Assembly (NCBI GenBank): GCA_021292105.1
Contig: CM037865.1
Coordinates: forward strand, 70,360,356 to 70,424,355
From: Anadara kagoshimensis
Taxonomy: Eukaryota; Mollusca; Bivalvia; Arcoida; Arcidae
DNA: 64,000 nucleotides
Direction: 5' to 3'
Below, in pieces: positions 1 to 9,235 of this stretch. The stretch's first letter is position 1, and each line of letters opens with the position of its first letter. Made by a program: the position numbers and the translations under genes. The notes beneath the pieces were generated by a model that saw only the letters and a list, made by a program, of their open reading frames with translations, was not told where the DNA came from and did no database searches.

Positions 1-48
1 ATATACAGCATTGATAGAGATGTTTTTCTGTCCTTTCGAGAAAATTTG

Positions 49-50
<2 letters not shown>

Positions 51-130
<80 letters not shown>
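51..130. repeat. Compound (CA)n(CT)n microsatellite
   Basis: An uninterrupted CA run passes directly into an uninterrupted CT run. Simple sequence with no gene content. Confidence 0.97.
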
Positions 131-134
<4 letters not shown>

Positions 135-302
135 ACTTTTTTATTTTAAAATAATTTTTGTGGCAAATTTATGTGTACGCACTTGCGTTTTTTGCGTATA
201 GGGCGGTACGCCACTGGCCTGAAAGTTAAAGTGTGAATTGTATATTACCAGCGGTATGTCGAGTTTTAGTGATACGTTTTCCCTCTACATTGTAATCGAA
301 AA

Positions 303-493
303 CAAACATACTAATCCATGTCCGAATCACAATCCAGAAGCAAAGTAAAAACTTTGGAACTGACAAGTTAGGTTAGACACGTAAACTTCCACCAGGGAAG
401 TGAGGCCGGGTGCTCCGGAAGGGTAAGCACCTCCTGTTTAGCTAGCTACACCCGCCACGTGTGTAATCAAAATTGTGTGAAAGGAACATAGAA
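303..493 (-). mobile_element. Retroelement 3' UTR and terminal 48-bp unit (copy 1)
   Basis: Read on the minus strand this follows the retroelement coding fragment at 494-940. It has a GC-richer 3' UTR containing the complement of GGCCGGGTGCTCC (about 403-415), then a CTAACTTGTCAG-type stretch, then a single copy of the 48-bp unit (about 305-352) that elsewhere forms long arrays. The same UTR-to-unit junction recurs at 11608-11690, 40395-40450 and 63230-63300. This copy shows that the unit is the 3' end of a reverse-transcriptase element. The family name is not assigned. Confidence 0.75.
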
Positions 494-940
494 CTATGAG
501 ACGTCAAATATATCCAGGGCAATCCTGGACACAGAGACATCAAACTTATCAACAATACTGTGATGACGGCCATAAATCTTTTTGAGGGCCTTGATAAGCC
601 TAGGCTTGCAATATCCCTGGGTCAACAATTTATTTGCAAGTAACCTACTTCGTTGTACAAAGTCCCCGTAGTGGGAACAAGCTCTACCATAGCGTATTTA
701 TTGGGAAACAAATACACCATAAGCAGAAGAATCAGGTACCGGTATATTGCTGCATAAAAAAGGAAAGTTGACAATAGAAAAATTGAAGTCATCACGTTTG
801 TCATAAAGTTTCAAATGTAGCCTTTCGTGTGCGTCATAATTCAGGTATAAGTCTAAATATGAAGCAGAACTTGAGGAATCAGTCGTGTCTTTTATTTCAA
901 GCTCATTTGGTAAAAGGTAATGATGTTTGTCTGTCGCGTT
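494..940 (-). pseudogene. Reverse transcriptase C-terminal fragment, 5'-truncated retroelement
   Basis: The minus strand encodes about 147 codons resembling the region just after the reverse-transcriptase core of an abundant invertebrate retroelement family. In order it shows NELEIKDTTD, SASYLDLYLNYD, LYDKRDDFNFSIVNFPFLC, an AYGVFVSQ..IRY..AC block and a YGRHH motif. One TAA interrupts the AYGV block where the family has Leu (SQLIRY), so the copy is dead. The catalytic palm (YIDD box) would lie upstream in the reading direction and is missing, as expected for 5' truncation. A TAG at 494-496 ends the frame and the 3' UTR follows. The motifs are recognised from memory of the family; I cannot say which retroelement clade it belongs to. 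Confidence 0.75.
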
Positions 941-969
941 AGAATGGCAATTTTGAGATTAGTACTTGG
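918..969. repeat. 52-bp direct repeat, copy 1
   Basis: Appears identical to 1549-1600. It covers the truncated 5' edge of the retroelement coding fragment plus about 30 bases more. Confidence 0.9.
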
Positions 970-1548
970 TAACTTAATAGATATAAGACGTTCAAAACGT
1001 TAGATGGACCATATCCACATCAAAAAATTTGCTAAATAGACCAAGGTCTTGCTTTGTCCATGTTTTGCAGTTGTATCGTGTGCATGTGCGACTTGCTTTA
1101 AACTGCAACATTTAATTGGGAGAAGAAAGGAAAGAGTGTACATGTGCTACAAGCTGGCTTGTCCATAACAGGTTATGAAGCTTCTTTCTACTAAGATTGC
1201 TCAAATAAGTATTGAACCGAAGCAGTACTCCAGAGAAACAGAAAGCACCCTATTGTTTCTTATATGGAATGCAACATAGTACATGTAACATTAACTCCAT
1301 TTAAATTATCCGATTATGTCCGCTGTTTTACCAGGGATTAAACTGAAATACAGTCTTGAACTATACTAGTACAAAAGTACGAGGCTGTGTACATGGTTAC
1401 ATGGTTTTTATGATGATGAAAAATACTAGTATATAATACAACATAATGATAACGATGAATCGCTTCAAAAAATAGTTCAATTGATTTTTTCGGTCGCATA
1501 AGGCTCAAATAATAATCTGTAATCAATAATAATACACAACTGGCTAAA
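970..1548. other. Unassigned spacer between the 52-bp repeats
   Basis: AT-rich sequence without a convincing ORF, repeat or RNA gene. The 62-codon ORF near 1338-1526 (minus) has no recognisable features. Confidence 0.5.
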
Positions 1549-1600
1549 TAATGATGTTTGTCTGTCGCGTTAGAATGGCAATTTTGAGATTAGTACTTGG
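1549..1600. repeat. 52-bp direct repeat, copy 2
   Basis: Second copy of 918-969. The flanks differ on both sides, so the match ends abruptly. Confidence 0.9.
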
Positions 1601-1958
1601 GTCACATTTTTAAGGTATTTTGAATTCCTGATCAGTAGATTACAAGCATTGGTTTTATAGTGGCGCAAGACATATAGACATATGCCTTGATTCTAGTAAT
1701 AGTATTGTCGCCATTTGTATGAAAAAGAAGTCAACACAAAAAGTATTTTGTAAATGTGTACATGGAGACTGCATAGCAACCGACTAGATGAACTTACCAA
1801 ACAGGAGATAGTAAGCTTCTTGGTATACCTAAGAATCTATGGTCCTGGTCTATCATTTTTCAGGGCCTTCTTTTTCATAAACATGCCCCGATGAGTAAGA
1901 CACAACATTCAAGTCAAAAGATAATATTCAACAGTCTTAATATATATCTCTTGCTTTA

Positions 1959-2231
1959 TTATACCCCCGCTTAAAAAGTGGGGGTGGGTTATATAGTGAT
2001 AGGGGTGTACGTCCGCGTGTCCGTCCTTCCGTTACACCTTAGGGTACCTATCTCTTACCCGCAACTCCTCCTAAACCCTTCAATGGATTTTCATGAAACT
2101 TTCACACAATCTTTGTGATATAATGTAGATGTGCACCTCCTATTTAAAAATTTGATCCGATGAATTTTTTTTATGTTGGGGAGCGGGGGGTATTTTTGTG
2201 AGCTTTTGGCTCACAGTTTTTCTAGTTGTAC
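1959..2231. mobile_element. Short CT-rich repetitive element with C/G-run ends
   Basis: Begins TATACCCCCGC and has an inverted GCGGGGGGTAT at 2183-2193, with a short hairpin (CCCCCGC..GTGGGGG) at the left end. The interior has the CGTCCGCGTGTCCGTCC stretch and the TTCATGAAACTTTCACACAAT type of text seen in many invertebrate dispersed repeats. It resembles the larger element at 32254-33548 in layout (CCCC-containing end, then GTCC-rich, then AT-rich), but not closely in sequence. Confidence 0.5.
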
Positions 2232-3917
2232 TTCTATTTAAAATTTTAAACTTTTCCAAAGCATGCTACGTGTACATATATGTTCAGTCATTCACCAATT
2301 CTCTATAACATAGTGCTGAACACAGCAGTTAGTGATGCCATTTTAATATAAAAGCTTGATGATGCATAAGGCAGTCTGACCAATCTTTCAGAACAGTGAC
2401 TATTCCATTTCGAACTTGATTCCAAAAGTTTGCCAGTGAAAAATGTTGTTTGATCCACAATACCGAACTAAAAAACATCATGAAAACATTAACTTAAAAA
2501 AAACAGGTTGGGTCCTAACAATTTTTTTTCAAGACTTAAGAATTAATTGTATTTGTAGTCGACTTGTAACTAACATGTTCTCTGAGACGGACGTCTTCCG
2601 ACCAATCAGTGTGTCTGTCCATTGGAGCTTTGGTTTTTTTTTAAATAACATTATTTTTTGTATGTTTAATAATGTGAAGCATATTCATATACATGCAAGT
2701 GTTTACTGACTATATTTTTAAATCAAATGTATAAATACTAAACAAAACAATAAAACCATTAAAGTATTAGATTTCTCTATAATTCTGCTTCTGTCATGTA
2801 CGTGTAGTAATATTAAAACATGATAGTTTATGACTTCAAATGAACTCTTATTTGTCAAACATTCTGTAACGTGTTAGTTTATCAGAAAACATTGCCATTG
2901 TCCGATTTTAGACTAAACTGCGTTTTTCTTAGAAAACATACATAAAATTTCATACAAGGGACCTATTAGTAAATAAATCACTTGTGGATGTGTGGGTGTG
3001 GAGATTGATGTTAAATCGTCTTCGGGTTACTAAATGTTGTATATTTCATGGCTAAATGGTGTACAAGTACGTCACAGACCGACGATGTATATATGTAACC
3101 AGGGTATAATACTTGTAATAGTTTGATAAATGGAAAAGATGAAATGTGGATGTTCCGGTGACCTTGTCATTTGGGCAAACCAACTAACATAAATGGCGTA
3201 GAAACAGGAAAATAAAGCACTTCCTATGAATTAATCCAGGTACTCCTCTATGATTTTCACATAAAGATAAAAATAACGACGCACAATAATTAGGAATTTT
3301 GAATTAGGAAATTTTTTTTTACGTTTTGATTTCGATTTTATAACTCTTTTTCTGAAATAAAATATATTGTACCTGGAATTACTGATGTTCTAACCTAGAA
3401 ATATTAATTTCAACGCGTCGTTTCCATAGCTATACAAAATAAAAATAAAAATATTATGCAATATTTCGTGACAATATGATAACGCAAAGTCTTCAATTCC
3501 TTGTCACATTGGCACATTGGTGTATAATTTTTGTTCCTTCATTGTTCTCTTCATGCTATACAGAGACAAAAATGTTATGCAACTGATTCATTGTTGAGCC
3601 ATCTTGACGTCAAAGCTAGAATAGATTCACATTTAACACAAACAACACCTTGTACACATTTTATTGTTGATTGAAAAACATGACTGGCAATGCTTTTACG
3701 TCACATCATTTCAAACAAATGTACAATTGCATAAATATATAAATAAACTTGTTAGTACTTGGTCAAGATTATTCGGAAGTATAATAATTTGAAAACAATT
3801 TTTTTCTTACATAAATCCAAAATTATTTAATAATTTTTACATGATTTGATGCAATGTGCGACTATTGATATATGTTTCGTAAACATACCAGAAAAAGCTT
3901 ATAAATTATACAGCTTA
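2232..3917. other. AT-rich noncoding stretch
   Basis: No supported gene. The 88-codon ORF at 2443-2709 has biased AT-rich composition and no recognisable domain. Confidence 0.5.
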
Positions 3918-4450
3918 TCATCCTCCCTAGTTTGATTGAAGGTGTTCCTCTAGCCGGTCACTATATGGAATCTTTATTATCTAAATTTTGATTACGTTAG
4001 TCACTATGAAATTTGAAAATTTTGCTCATATAGTCGGTCACTGTGAAATTCATACTATCGCCGGTTGAATTGTTTCAGTCATTATGATATCCAAACCATT
4101 CCCTGTTTGATTAAATATGTTCACCTAGTCAGTAATTATGAAATCTTTACTTTTCTATATTTGATTGAATATCTTTCTTCAACTAGTCTGTCACTATGAA
4201 ATCCATACTATCTCCGGTTTAATTGTGATTTACTGTGAAATCTGGGCATCTTTGGTTTGTTTGGAAATGTTCATCTAGTTAGTCAATATGAAATCTAAAC
4301 CATTCCCTGTTTGATTGAATATGTTCATCTAATCGTTCACTATGAAATCTTTACCATCTCCGGTTTGTCCATTAGTCGGTCAACATGAAACCCTTACCAT
4401 CCCTGGTTTGATTGGAAATGTTCATTTAGCTGGTCACTATGAAACCGGAG
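3918..4450. repeat. Degenerate minisatellite, about 57-bp unit
   Basis: About ten diverged copies of a unit containing CACTATGAAATC, CCATCTCCGGTTTGATTG and ATGTTCATCTAGTC. Single isolated monomers of the same unit occur at 26353-26410 and 29811-29860. Confidence 0.8.
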
Positions 4451-4740
4451 AGTTTATTGTATTGATATGTTGTCTTCGTGATTACTAATATATGACATTG
4501 TATGTGTTCTTGTTTGCTGTGGCTATTTCGGAATCATGTTATTTAGACGAAACTCTGTTTTTAGGATGGAAGTTTGTTGTTGGTGGCTACGCCAAAACAG
4601 CTACTAAGTCAAGGATGAGAATTTAATTTATCATATACTTAGTATGGTATTTCCCTTGATACTCACAATTTGGACCTGCAGAATATCACAGGTCAATCAG
4701 GCGATACAGGCCAAAATTTCCTAATGAAGGAAGAGACTGT

Positions 4741-4776
4741 TTGTATCGGCCCTAGAGCCGATACAAGCTGTATCGG
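4741..4776. repeat. Three-part palindrome 5' of the tyrosine recombinase gene
   Basis: TTGTATCGGC (4741-4750) pairs with GCCGATACAA (4757-4766), which can also pair with TGTATCGG (4769-4776), an A-A'-A arrangement. The ten bases TATCGGCCCT (4744-4753) recur at 6527-6536 in the large palindrome 3' of the gene. Confidence 0.85.
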
Positions 4777-5034
4777 ACCGGCGTTCACATTTTCCCGTAC
4801 TTTTTTCTCAAATTGGTAACCACTATTCATATTTAACTTAGGTATAAATCATGATTCATTCAAAATAAACACAAAATGGGATTACTGTTTTTAAAAAATA
4901 AAAAAATACTATGATTTAATTAATTTAAATGTATTAAATTATCCAAAAAGGAGAAAATAAAAAAGTCCGCCAAAATGTCACACATTCTGTGTCATGCACT
5001 TGCATTCTAAAACAGTTTACTCTTCAAAATCAAA

Positions 5035-5856
5035 ATGGAGGAGTCACCTGGAGAAAGAATGTTAAATTCATTGTCAAATAGAATTTTGGAATTGGATGGC
5101 ATTATTGAACGCCAAAGACATGGGCCAAGTGGTGATGCAGCTTTAAATATTCCGGACGACACACAGGACTTTATAAATGGGATGAAAAATGAAAACACAT
5201 CAAGAAAAACTGATGGCAACGTAAAAAAACTAAAAAAAATGGCTAGAAACGAAAGGGGAACACAGAGACGTTTTTGAAATCCCAGCACCAGATTTAAATA
5301 TATACTTGGCTCGATTTTTTATGACGATTAAACAGGATAATGGACAGGAATATGAGCCGGACACGCTCCGCTCATTTCAAGGTTCATTTCAGCGATTTTT
5401 GCGCGATCATCATTATCCTATTGACATCATCAAGGACAAAGAATTCAGTCATAGTCGGGAAGTTTTGAGTTCGAAACAAAAGCAACTGAAGAAAATGGGA
5501 TACGCGAATAAGAGAAGGAAATCACAGCCAATATCGGAGACGGATTTTGAAGTTATGATGGGCAAACAAGTTTTTGGTTTTGGGTAAGTTTCTTCGTTCT
5601 TCTCAACCGTCCATTTGTATTTATCTTCTTGACCCTTTCTTGAACTACCTTCAAGTAAACAGAGCACCCGCTGGCGCACCTTTCAATAATGTAACCCACC
5701 AAAACGTTGCCTGTTTTGGTAAAACATAACCGGAGCACTTTTTGAACTCGCATGAGAATAAGTTAAATATCGCCATTAGGAAAGAATTACATTGGAGGAA
5801 TGGTCAAAACCATGGCAGAAAAAGGTAAAATAAAAGATAAATTATCTGTTTTAAAT

Positions 5857-5907
<51 letters not shown>

Positions 5908-6422
5908 TTCATCTTTATCACTTATCCCATATTTCATTTTCAGCTCAGATTACAGATAAAAGGCTTACCAACCACAGTGGCAGAAAGACAACCGTGACAA
6001 GATTACTTGACCAAGGATTCCAGGCAGCTGAAGTGATGTCTTTGACAGGACATAAAAATGTGCAAAGCATAAACAATTACAATACTGTTTCAGAAGCTAA
6101 ACAACGGAAAATGTCTGAAACTTTAACTCTAGCCCCTCCAAGAAATGAAGCTTCAGCAACTACTAGTAACACTGATCTAGATTTAACAAATAGCACTATA
6201 GTCGATTATGGTTATAATGATTCAGATTTAAACAATATCATAAATGACTTGAATACTGAACCTACAGACACAAACCAAATAAGTGAACCCTCAGTAATTG
6301 ACCTGCCTATCACTATAAATCAACAAGGAATTGCTGTTTCTCGCAAAACCTTGCCCTCACTTAATTTATTTACAGGAGCTACTATAAATGGCAATATTTC
6401 TATCAATTTTAACAGCAAATAA
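5035..6422 (+). pseudogene. Crypton-like tyrosine recombinase (KIAA1958/DUF3504 type), internally deleted
   Basis: Exon-like block 1 (5035-5585) has the core-binding N-terminal domain, with IYLARFFMTIK, EYEPDTLRSFQGSFQRFL and SREVLSSKQKQLKKMG. The frame shifts by one base in the T5 run near 5270. A GGTAAGT donor follows at 5584. Block 2 (about 5768-5825) retains the family PLGKN segment (LGKNYIGGMVKTMAEKG). Block 3, after TTTTCAG at 5936-5942, encodes NHSGRKTTVTRLL (H-x-x-R), LTGHKN (His) and NNYN (Tyr nucleophile), then a tail ending LFTGATINGNI, typical of these proteins, and TAA at 6420. The segment with the first catalytic Arg (roughly 130 residues in relatives) was not found, so the enzyme looks dead. 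AATAAA at 6436-6441 is a likely poly(A) signal. The element is bracketed by palindromes at 4741-4776 and 6512-6637. Confidence 0.8.
5871..5903. repeat. (ATA)n microsatellite inside the recombinase intron
   Basis: About eleven perfect AAT/ATA triplets between the PLGKN block and the H-x-x-R block of the recombinase. Confidence 0.95.
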
Positions 6423-6511
6423 TCTTATAATTGCAAATAAAGTTGTGCAGTTGTCTGAATAGCAGAAAGAAACCTGAGCTTACTGTTTAAGTATATGATA
6501 AATAGTTTATT

Positions 6512-6637
6512 ACATGGTTGTTTTGATATCGGCCCTGGTATCATGCCCGCGGGTGGTATCGTCCCTCGCCCTACGGGCTCGGGCCGATACTACCACCCTT
6601 GGGCATGATACCAGGGCCGATATCAAAACAACCATGT
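6512..6637. repeat. Large palindrome 3' of the tyrosine recombinase gene
   Basis: Nearly perfect inverted repeat with arms of about 60 bases. The left arm begins ACATGGTTGTTTTGATATCG and the right arm ends with its complement. The inner part is GC-rich (CCCGCGGGTGG, CCCTCGCCC). Starts about 90 bases after the recombinase stop codon. It would form a very stable hairpin. No clear target duplication flanks it. Confidence 0.93.
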
Positions 6638-6639
6638 TA

Positions 6640-8355
6640 TAATCTATATGTATAAACTTACATGTACATGTATTTCAAAACTTAATATACTAAAAGCGAT
6701 CGATGTTTATTTACAGATTTGGTCGGGACCGGCAGATGACTTCGAGTTATCCGTGGTATTCGAGGCATCGACGTTCTAACGATCAAAATTCTACTGTATT
6801 TCGTTCATTTTTAGAAACGCCATGTTTATAAATGATCTTTGCAAGCATAAAAGTATCTGTTGAAGAAAGAAAAATTGCCGGAAAGCAAATAAACCAATAC
6901 AAACTAAAAATTATTCAAACCATGTAATAAAGCATCACAAATACAAAATGACGCGTTTGAAATACAAAGTACTTTAAAATCACATGTTATACCAATGTTA
7001 ATGTTACAACACTAGACGACTGTTTCGGAATATAATTCCTAACCAGTAGTGCTTGAACCATAATTGTGAAACTAAAATTGTTTAGGGGTTGAACAATATC
7101 CAAAGGGCCAAAATTTATTTAAACAAATTTAGCTAAGGGAATAAATACTTTCCATGGGGGATTATATCTTAGTTTTTAGGGATTTTCATAATTTAACTAG
7201 CACCACTTGTATTTTCTTAGAGTGTACTTTTGTTCCGTTGAGTTTTTAGTTACTTTTGATTTGAAAACAAGCAAATCCACCATGTGATAATTATTATGAT
7301 AATTATCATTAAGTGGTAGGATTTTTACTTTACGTTGTTCTGACACTCCACTCAGTGAAATAAACAGCCTTCAGTAAATTAACCATTGCCAAGAAAACAA
7401 GAAAGTATGCATGCAAGGTGAATAATTTGAAATGTCGACAGTAGCATTATTCTGATAATACAAAAGTATTGCCTATTTAACGCATTTTAAACTCTCATTA
7501 ACGCATTACATAACTCGTAATTATAACGTATATGGCGTATTTCAAAACCCTGTATTAACGGATTTTGTGTATTTATAAAGTATTTCAAAACTAGTAAAAA
7601 CGCATTTTAAATACGTAATTTAAATGCACGTGTAATTTTCAAAATGCGTAGTGAAATGCTTTATTTCGGGGTTTTCTTTCATGTTACCCTAATTTTCATA
7701 TAAATTTCATAATACTCCGAAATACATTAAACATCATAACAGGGGAGATCACTCTCGTGTTTCTAACATTGCCTCGTCCAGACGTCCCATTTCGGTTATG
7801 GGATTTTCAATACGCCTACGACAACTTTTATCGAGGAATTACTGGTATTTTAGAATTCCGTTCTTTATTTTTCTGGAATGTTTGTTTTATAATGAATCTT
7901 CTTTGACAACTTCTTTGTACTTGACATTTAGATAATCACAAAATCGAATATCCCTGACTTTCCAATAGTTGGTAAACAATGTAGTAAATAGCTGAAATAC
8001 GCAGTAGTATGTCTAAATCGATTTACCGAGCTGGACCGTAATCTTATTCCCAATAAACTATAAAGCCACTACCAATTGATCCGAAATAATCGTAAATTGA
8101 GCAATAATATTCCGAGTTAATATGCGCAATTCTCATCCGTGACAAAGGACATGAAGTGTTTTTTTTTTTCCAGCAGTGTTGATATCGACCCAACTATGAT
8201 ACATTATGGATATTTTATGGTTATAAAAATCAGTATAGTTATCAGTGACCTTTTCAATTCACCAACCCACATTCTGCTACATTACTGAACATTTCGTAAT
8301 TATTCGTAACAGTTTCCACAGATTCCGTTGTCCTAAACTCTGAAATAATTCGCAG
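6640..8355. other. AT-rich noncoding stretch
   Basis: No supported gene or RNA. Text such as AACGCATTTTAAA and AACGCATTACATAAC recurs loosely around 7480-7640, possibly a very degenerate repeat. Confidence 0.4.
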
Positions 8356-8379
8356 TCTAGCCTACACTTCTAACAAAGT

Positions 8380-8930
8380 TGGAATCTACAATCAAGGATC
8401 CACATTTTTGGGTTGGAATGGGAACGCAACGTACATGTTTTTCTGAATGATTGGAGAGGCGTAGCTCTTCCGACGGGCAATGGTCGTTTCCCCAGGACCA
8501 TACTTTGGGGTGGGCGTCGTAGTTGCCTATGACGATCGCGAAGACTTTGTCCAAGCATCCCCGCCAAGGACAGTCGAATTTGACAAAGAATTGTGCCCAA
8601 TTCCCATGACCATCAAGATGTTGGGGTAGGCGTTGCGCAACAATCACAATGGACGAAGACACCCTAGTACGCCTATAGTGTCAGTCGGAGTATCAGTCTC
8701 AAATAACGAAGGTTTTTTCAATTAAGCACCCCCCCCCCGGGCCATCAACAATTTTAAGGTATCACGAGTCGCAGCTTCGTTTAAGACATTCAGGACCACC
8801 CACACCAGAGTAGGGAGACTTGTGTCCAAGTCCCCAGGACAATCCAAATCCCAGGTCATGCGTCGCAGTTACAGCTGACGAAAGCCCTAGGACCATTCAA
8901 TCAGGATCACTATCAAACCTAATAAAAATC
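8380..8930. repeat. GC-richer degenerate repeat block
   Basis: Clearly GC-richer than its surroundings. The phrases GGCGTCGTAGTTGCC (about 8513), GGCGTTGCGC (about 8629) and GCGTCGCAGTTACAGC (about 8862) are each followed by a GACGAAGAC or GACGAAAGC phrase and often CCTAGGACCA. This suggests an old tandem unit of roughly 100-230 bases. The minus-strand ORF at 8357-8662 (101 codons) lies inside the repeat and has no recognisable domain. Confidence 0.4.
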
Positions 8931-9235
8931 CAATACAAACTGCGTATTTTAGACAAAAATAAAAGATTACCTGTAGAAACACCTGTCTTTTGATTGAATA
9001 TATCTGCCTGACTGTCCGTCTAGACTGATTATATTATCATAATAACTGACAATATCGCAAACTTGTTCTATAAAATTGAGCCAAAAGTTAATCATTGCTC
9101 CAAATTACAGGTTGTCTGGTCGTTACATGTTAGTTCTTCATAGTTTGTTGACTCTAGTCATGTTCCAGGTAGAGTACATTATGACAAACTCTGAATTGTC
9201 TTTCAAGTGTGCAAAAACTTAAGACAGATCAAAAG

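Noticed and set aside
8357..8662. 101-codon minus-strand ORF in a GC-richer patch
   Set aside because: No domain recognised, and it lies within degenerate repeat text.
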